Of a stretch of 10,771 bases of DNA, positions 7,513-10,771 are shown one piece after another. The stretch comes from Clostridiales bacterium UBA6468. Its GTDB lineage: Bacteria; Bacillota; Clostridia; Oscillospirales; Oscillospiraceae. The position numbers and the translations under genes are program-made. The first letter of the stretch is position 1, and every line of letters begins with the position of its first letter. The notes below the pieces were generated by a model. That model was given only the letters and a program-made list of their open reading frames with translations. It did no database searches and had not been told where the DNA came from. The stretch spans positions 1 to 10,771 of the forward strand of contig DJNI01000061.1 of the NCBI GenBank assembly GCA_002436765.1. Reading direction: 5' to 3'.

Positions 7513-7529
7513 TAATATTGTCTAATATT
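7513..7529. promoter_or_regulatory. TAATATT direct repeat between divergent promoters
   Basis: TAATATT occurs at 7513-7519 and again at 7523-7529, exactly 10 bp apart, so both copies would face the same side of the helix. It lies just upstream of the forward -35 (7535) and about 55 bp behind the -35 of the aminotransferase promoter. It could be a binding site for a regulator of either promoter, or simply A/T-rich upstream DNA. Confidence 0.25.
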
Positions 7530-7534
7530 CCGTC

Positions 7535-7563
7535 TTGAAACAAAGAAATATTTATGATATTCT
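7535..7563 (+). promoter_or_regulatory. Forward promoter of the unassigned 7570-8066 region
   Basis: TTGAAA (7535-7540), 17 bp, TATTCT (7558-7563), with an A/T-rich upstream flank, make a good vegetative-type promoter. Transcription would start near 7570, only a few bases before a strong ribosome binding site at 7575-7582. Confidence 0.72.
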
Positions 7564-7586
7564 ATAGGCACAAAGAGGTGATACCA

Positions 7587-7598
7587 ATGTACAGGTAA
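7587..7598 (+). other. Three-codon ORF (Met-Tyr-Arg-stop) with strong ribosome binding site
   Basis: AGAGGTGAT (7574-7582) stands five bases before an ATG at 7587, which reads Met-Tyr-Arg and then TAA at 7596-7598. Past this stop the same frame stays open to a TAG at 7782, so a 65-codon gene broken by one nonsense change is possible. Equally, it could be a leader minigene or a ribosome-binding element of a regulatory RNA. The peptide encoded after the stop is Arg/Lys/Ser-rich and matches no family I know. Confidence 0.3.
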
Positions 7599-7800
7599 AT
7601 CCTTGAAGGCTCTGAATCAGAACGGAGCCGACACAGGCGGGCAGGGAGATCCCCGGCGATTCCGACTTACAAGCGCGTCTCGCGGAAGAGACAGAAGAAG
7701 GTTGGGTATAAGGTATCGGAACAGAAAAACGGATCGCATACGCCCGTCAATCCGCAGAAAGAGAGGTTAACCAACGGATGTTAGATAATAAGAGCGAAGA

Positions 7801-7863
7801 GAAATGACCCTTGGCTGCAAAAAAACGTGCCGATCACAAGGCATGGCAGTCAAGGGTCATTTC
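7801..7863 (+). repeat. 63-base long hairpin with a one-sided seven-A bulge
   Basis: GAAATGACCCTTGGCTGC (7801-7818) pairs with 7846-7863 over 18 bp including one G-U. Inside, CGTGCC (7826-7831) pairs with GGCATG (7840-7845). The two stems would stack on one strand, leaving seven unpaired A residues (7819-7825) bulged on the other. It is not followed by a T-tract, so it is not an ordinary terminator. Confidence 0.85.
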
Positions 7864-7870
7864 ATACTAT

Positions 7871-8028
7871 TTCCTGATTAAAATCTTTGATTTTAATCAG
7901 GAAGGCATCGCCTAACGGCGCTGCCTGTTTTGTGATTTATAAGGAAAGAAATCACAAAACACGTCTCATATGAACTCCTTGCCCTTCGGGCGATTAAAAT
8001 CTGTTCCAAAGATTTTAATCGGAGTTCA
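7871..8028. repeat. Array of four consecutive palindromes
   Basis: Back-to-back inverted repeats: 7871-7885 with 7889-7903 (15 bp perfect, TTT loop); 7903-7912 with 7917-7926 (10 bp, one mismatch); 7927-7938 with 7949-7960 (12 bp perfect); and 7971-7978 with 8021-8028 enclosing two inner hairpins, GCCC/GGGC (7981-7991) and an 11-bp stem (7992-8002 with 8010-8020), a three-way junction. The core GATTAAAATC...GATTTTAATC appears in both the first and last structures, so part of the array is duplicated. These could fold as RNA hairpins or as DNA cruciforms. Nature unknown; a dispersed intergenic repeat is the leading alternative to an RNA gene. Confidence 0.85.
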
Positions 8029-8043
8029 ATATCATTTTTTTCC

Positions 8044-8066
8044 GCGCCCGGCCGGGGCGCTTTTTT
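8044..8066 (+). terminator. Intrinsic terminator closing the unassigned region
   Basis: GCGCCC (8044-8049) and GGGCGC (8055-8060) form a GC-only stem directly followed by six T residues (8061-8066). It functions on the plus strand, ending any transcript from the promoter at 7535, and sits just ahead of the TraX promoter. Confidence 0.88.
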
Positions 8067-8076
8067 GCTGCCCGGA

Positions 8077-8106
8077 TTGACAATTCCGGCAAAAGCGTGG
8101 TATCAT
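8077..8106 (+). promoter_or_regulatory. Promoter of the TraX-family gene
   Basis: TTGACA (8077-8082), 18 bp, TATCAT (8101-8106). The -10 overlaps an in-frame ATG at 8105, so translation must start further on, which supports the ATG at 8147. Confidence 0.75.
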
Positions 8107-8146
8107 GGTTTTGTTCGGAACACCATTTACAGGAGTGTCTGCGCAG

Positions 8147-8842
8147 ATGCGATCGAAAGAATTTGCCGGGCTGACCGGGAATCAGCTGAAGCTGCTGGCC
8201 CTGATTGCCATGACCTGCGACCATGTGGGGCTGCAGCTGCTGCCCCGGTTCATCATTCTGCGGGTCATCGGACGGCTGGCCGCGCCCCTTTTTGCCTGCA
8301 TGATCGCCGAGGGCTGCCGCTATACCCATCACCGGGGGCGGTATCTGGGTCGGCTTCTGGGCATGGCCGCGCTGTGCCAGATCGCTTATTTTGCTGCGAT
8401 GCGCTCGCTCTACCAGTGCATTTTCGTGACCTTTTCCCTGTCCGTCTGCCTGATTTACGCGCTGGATAGCGCCGCCCGCCGCCGAACGCCCCCGTCGGTG
8501 CTTCTGGCTGCCGCCGCCCTTGCCGCCGTGGTTTTCATTACGGTAGGGCTGCCCCGGATTCTGATTCACACGGATTTCGACGTGGATTATGGCCTTTGGG
8601 GCGTGATGCTGCCGGTGCTGGTGTATTTGGGCAGGGGAAAATGGGAGAAACTCACGCTGTTCGCCGTCGGCGTACTCCTGCTGGGGCTGCATTACGGCGG
8701 GATCCAGTGGTGGGGGCTTCTGAGCGTTCCCCTTCTGGCGCTGTACAACGGCAAAAAGGGCGTGCGGAACATCGGTCCGCTGTTTTACTGGTATTACCCT
8801 GTCCATCTGGTCGTTATCTACGGCCTGAGTCTGCTGCTTTGA
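8147..8842 (+). CDS. TraX-family integral membrane protein
   Basis: A 231-residue polytopic membrane protein of the TraX family, named after the F-plasmid pilin N-acetylase but widespread as an orphan chromosomal gene in Firmicutes. Family hallmarks are visible: LKLLALIAMTCDHVG (14-28), RVIGRLAAPLFA (39-50) and the C-terminal FYWYYPVHL (213-221). Roughly seven or eight hydrophobic segments cover most of its length. The family shares its fold type with membrane acyltransferases, so transfer of an acyl group to some envelope molecule is plausible but not shown. The start is set at 8147 because the promoter -10 covers the upstream ATG (8105) and AGGAG (8131-8135) lies 11 bases before this codon, slightly long. 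No pilus or conjugation genes are nearby, so pilin acetylation is unlikely. The next gene follows after 49 bases on the same strand and may be co-transcribed. Confidence 0.88.
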   Translation: MRSKEFAGLTGNQLKLLALIAMTCDHVGLQLLPRFIILRVIGRLAAPLFACMIAEGCRYTHHRGRYLGRLLGMAALCQIAYFAAMRSLYQCIFVTFSLSVCLIYALDSAARRRTPPSVLLAAAALAAVVFITVGLPRILIHTDFDVDYGLWGVMLPVLVYLGRGKWEKLTLFAVGVLLLGLHYGGIQWWGLLSVPLLALYNGKKGVRNIGPLFYWYYPVHLVVIYGLSLLL

Positions 8843-8891
8843 GTAACGTATTGAACGGGGAGCCATCCCCGATCTATAAGGAGGAAACGAT

Positions 8892-9446
8892 ATGCGTAAA
8901 GATTTTGGAGCAAAACCCATGCTGTACCCCATGCCGGTGCTGATCATCGGCACCTACGGCGAGGACGGCACCCCCAACGCCATGAACGCCGCCTGGGGCG
9001 GCATCGTGGACACGAATCTCATCGGCATCTGCCTGGGCAGCCACAGAACCACCCGGAACATCCTCGCCCGGAAAGCCTTCACCGTCTCCATGGCGGACGC
9101 GGAAAACATGGTGGCTGCGGACTACGTGGGCATCGTGTCCGGTGATAAGGTTCCCGACAAGGTCGCCCGTGCGGGCTGGCACACCAGCAGGAGCCGCCAC
9201 GTGGACGCCCCCGTCATCGACGAGCTGCCCATGACGCTGGAATGCTCCTTCGTCAGCTACGACGATAATACCGGGCTGCTCATTGGCCGGATCGAGAACG
9301 TCAGCGCCGAGGAATCCGTCCTCACCGACGGCAAGATCGACCTTCACAAGTTCCGCCCCATCACCTTCGACCCCTGCGGCCACGGCTACTATCCCCTGGG
9401 CGAAAAGCTGGGCGACGCTTTCCGGGAGGGCGAGAAGCTGAAATAA
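8892..9446 (+). CDS. Flavin reductase-like FMN-binding split-barrel protein
   Basis: A 184-residue soluble protein of the flavin reductase-like family (FMN-binding split barrel). Members bind FMN and either reduce flavins for a partner oxygenase or act as flavoproteins of unknown partner in anaerobes. Visible: the N-terminal signature PMPVLIIGTYGEDGTPN (13-29) followed by NAAWGGIVD (32-40), ICLGSHRTTRN (46-56) and FTVSMADAEN (63-72), where family members bind the flavin phosphate. Length is normal. The ATG at 8892 has an excellent site, AAGGAGG (8878-8884), seven bases upstream. A small GGGGA/TCCCC hairpin lies between it and the TraX gene; no clear promoter of its own is present, so read-through from the TraX promoter is likely. 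No oxygenase partner is in view, and the physiological electron acceptor is unknown. Confidence 0.9.
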   Translation: MRKDFGAKPMLYPMPVLIIGTYGEDGTPNAMNAAWGGIVDTNLIGICLGSHRTTRNILARKAFTVSMADAENMVAADYVGIVSGDKVPDKVARAGWHTSRSRHVDAPVIDELPMTLECSFVSYDDNTGLLIGRIENVSAEESVLTDGKIDLHKFRPITFDPCGHGYYPLGEKLGDAFREGEKLK

Positions 9447-9479
9447 TATTCAAAGCACGTCAAACCCGCGCAAGCGCCC

Positions 9480-9594
9480 CTTGCCTCTCCCTCCGGGAGC
9501 GGTGGCCGATTGCAGCGAGGCCGGAGAGGGTATACAAGACCGCAATACCCTCTCAGTCACCTTTGGTGACAGCTCTCCCGGAGGGAGAGCCAAG
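9480..9594. mobile_element. 115-bp MITE-like palindromic element
   Basis: Terminal inverted repeats of 20 bp (9480-9499 and 9575-9594) match at 19 positions; each contains the CTCTCCC(T)CCGGGAG core that is itself partly palindromic. Nested inside are a 10-bp stem (9524-9533 with 9545-9554) and a GTCACC-TTT-GGTGAC hairpin (9556-9570). There is no coding capacity. Palindromes of this style are, as far as I recall, frequent between genes in Oscillospiraceae; copy number could not be checked here. No clear target-site duplication is seen. Confidence 0.72.
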
Positions 9595-9605
9595 TTGACA
9601 CGAGA

Positions 9606-9647
9606 AATGGAGCGTATCGGTACAGATACGCTCCATTCGCTGTTTTT
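9606..9647 (+). terminator. Hairpin terminator between the flavin reductase gene and trkH
   Basis: AATGGAGCGTATC (9606-9618) pairs perfectly with 9625-9637 (13 bp, six-base loop), followed after CGCTG by five T residues (9643-9647). The T-tract suits the plus strand, so it ends the TraX/flavin reductase transcript. On the minus strand it follows the trkH stop codon by 11 bases and could also act there, but without a good T-tract. Confidence 0.7.
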
Positions 9648-9648
9648 A

Positions 9649-10771
9649 TCAATATTTCCGCCAGGTCGAGGGCATCAGCAGGATCAGCATGGGGAACAGC
9701 TCCAGCCGTCCGAACAGCATATCCGCCGTCAGGACGATCTTCGCCAGGGGTGAAAAGGCCGCAAAGCTGCCTGTGGGGCCGACCAGCCCCAGGCCGGGGC
9801 CGATGTTGTTCAGCGTCGCCATCACGGCGGTGAAGGTGGTGACAAAGTCCAGATTGTCCAGCGCCACCAGCAGCACGGACACCAGCACCACCAGAAAATA
9901 CAGCGTCATATAGCTCTGAACGCCCTGCACCGTCTCCCGGCTGACGGGCTTTCCGTCCACCGTCAGCACCCGCACGGAGCGGGGGTGGAGCAGCTTGCGC
10001 AGCTCCGAACCCAGCGCTTTACACAGAATCACCAGCCGGGAAACCTTGACGCCGCCGCCGGTAGACCCGGCGCAGGCGCCGACGATCATCAGCAGCACCA
10101 GAATGCACCGGCTGAGCTGCGGCCACAGGTCAAAATCCGCAGTGCTGAAGCCCGTGGTGGTGATGACGGACGAGACGGTGAAAAAGGCGTGGTGGAACGC
10201 GTCAAATGCCGTGGGGAACATTCCCAAAATGTTGAGGGTGATGACCAGCGTGCTTCCGGCGATGATGGCAAAATACGCCCGCACCTCGGTATTGCGCCAG
10301 GCCATGGCATATTTTTTCATCAGCAGGAAAAAGTATACGTTGAAGTTCACGCCGAACAGCATCATGAACACGGACACGACGCCCTGAAGATAGTAGCTGT
10401 CATAATAGCCCATGGAGTTATTCTTGATGCCGAAGCCGCCGGTGCCGGCCGTGCCGAATGCGGTACACAGGCTGTCAAACAGGGGCATTCCACCCAGGAG
10501 CAGCAGCACCACCTCCACCGCCGTCATGGCGATGTAAATGCCGTAGAGAATGGCGGCGGATTTGCGCATATTGGGCACCATCTTGCTCACGGTGGGGCCG
10601 GGGCTTTCCGCCCGGAGCAGGTGGTTTGCCTGCCCGCCCATGTTCACCAGCGCCAGCATGAATACCAGAATGCCCATGCCCCCCAACCAGTGGGTGAAGC
10701 TGCGCCAGAAAAGCATTCCCTTGTCCAGCGCCTCCACATTGGTCAGGATGCTGGCGCCGGTGGTGGTAAAG
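9649..10771 (-). CDS. trkH: TrkH/KtrB-family potassium uptake channel subunit (N-terminus beyond the window)
   Basis: The last 373 residues of a Trk/Ktr-type K+ translocating membrane subunit; the gene enters from the right edge. Four pore loops mark the family: FTTTGAS at the very start of the visible part, GTGGFG at about 109-114, TTTGFS at about 204-209 and NNIGPGLG at about 321-328. The GSTGGGVKVSRLVIL segment and the C-terminal LFGRLELFPML are also typical. Several membrane helices lie between the loops. About 100 residues are probably missing, judging by the family's usual 450-490. A GTG codon at 10737 is not the start, since the first pore loop lies before it. The partner RCK/TrkA gene is not in the window; it would normally lie near the missing end or elsewhere. 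Confidence 0.93.
   Translation of the reverse strand, partial: FTTTGASILTNVEALDKGMLFWRSFTHWLGGMGILVFMLALVNMGGQANHLLRAESPGPTVSKMVPNMRKSAAILYGIYIAMTAVEVVLLLLGGMPLFDSLCTAFGTAGTGGFGIKNNSMGYYDSYYLQGVVSVFMMLFGVNFNVYFFLLMKKYAMAWRNTEVRAYFAIIAGSTLVITLNILGMFPTAFDAFHHAFFTVSSVITTTGFSTADFDLWPQLSRCILVLLMIVGACAGSTGGGVKVSRLVILCKALGSELRKLLHPRSVRVLTVDGKPVSRETVQGVQSYMTLYFLVVLVSVLLVALDNLDFVTTFTAVMATLNNIGPGLGLVGPTGSFAAFSPLAKIVLTADMLFGRLELFPMLILLMPSTWRKY

Larger units (their letters stand above)
7570..8066 (+). ncRNA. Candidate structured RNA (about 500 nt) or transcribed palindromic element
   Basis: This stretch lies between a good promoter and a strong intrinsic terminator on the same strand and lacks a convincing protein gene. 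The 5' part (7570-7790) has small hairpins: GGCTCTG with CGGAGCC (7608-7614/7623-7629, one G-U), GTCTC with GAGAC (7677-7681/7688-7692), and CGGAT with ATCCG (7730-7734/7750-7754). GATACC (7580-7585), which overlaps the ribosome binding site, can pair with GGTATC (7712-7717). The 3' part (7801-8030) is almost entirely large inverted repeats. I do not recognise RNase P, tmRNA, SRP, 6S, a T-box, or any riboswitch core. It might instead be a mobile repeat inserted behind a short transcript, or a decayed gene. Promoter, hairpins and terminator are seen; one RNA species is inferred. Confidence 0.35.

Noticed and set aside
7603..7770. 55-codon TTG-initiated frame encoding an Arg-rich peptide
   Set aside because: No ribosome binding site for the TTG, overlaps another open frame, and resembles no known protein; composition alone explains it.
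7801..8030. CRISPR-like or attC-like array
   Set aside because: The repeats are inverted, of differing length and sequence, not regularly spaced direct repeats with spacers, and no cas or integrase gene is nearby.
8105..8146. ATG at 8105 as TraX start
   Set aside because: It overlaps the promoter -10 (8101-8106), so it would not be on the transcript.
8850..8878. TTGAAC-17-CTATAA as a promoter for the flavin reductase gene
   Set aside because: Transcription would start within or after the ribosome binding site, leaving the message without it unless leaderless; read-through from the TraX promoter is simpler.
9481..9753. 90-codon plus-strand frame
   Set aside because: It runs across the palindromic element, the terminator hairpin and into the antisense of trkH; no ribosome binding site.

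Overview
The window looks like a chromosomal stretch from a GC-rich member of the Clostridia, probably an Oscillospiraceae-type gut bacterium. This is inferred from the low-GC A/T-rich promoters set among high-GC genes, the AGGAG-type ribosome binding sites, the gene families present, and a palindromic dispersed element of a style I associate with that group. No rRNA, tRNA or CRISPR array is visible, and no taxonomic marker was tested.

Layout: (1) 107-1714 (+) encodes a metallo-beta-lactamase/beta-CASP RNA-processing-type hydrolase. (2) 1719-6065 is a phosphate module on the minus strand. It holds an OmpR-type response regulator and a PhoR-like sensor kinase (5973-3631, three bases between the genes), then a Na+/phosphate cotransporter fused to a PhoU-like domain (3505-1760). 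Each transcription unit ends in a convincing hairpin-plus-T terminator. The promoters of the regulator gene and of the transporter gene share an almost identical 18-bp sequence containing two TTTACA/G half-sites 11 bp apart, which looks like a Pho box. The likely circuit is a kinase/regulator pair that controls itself and the adjacent phosphate carrier. (3) 7335-6127 (-) is a MalY/PatB-type PLP enzyme with a textbook promoter and an 88-base leader containing two GC-rich hairpins that could pair in alternative ways.

(4) 7530-8066 holds no convincing protein gene but is far from empty. It has a good forward promoter, a strong ribosome binding site in front of a three-codon ORF, about 200 bases of unassigned sequence with small hairpins, then a run of large hairpins, and finally a strong intrinsic terminator. 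I treat it as a candidate structured RNA of roughly 500 nt, or a palindromic mobile or repeat element with its own promoter. It is the most unexplained part of the window. (5) 8147-8842 (+) is an orphan TraX-family membrane protein and 8892-9446 (+) a flavin-reductase-like FMN-binding protein. (6) 9480-9594 is a 115-bp palindromic MITE-like element, followed by a hairpin terminator. (7) 9649-10771 (-) is the C-terminal part of a TrkH/KtrB-type potassium channel subunit that runs off the right edge.
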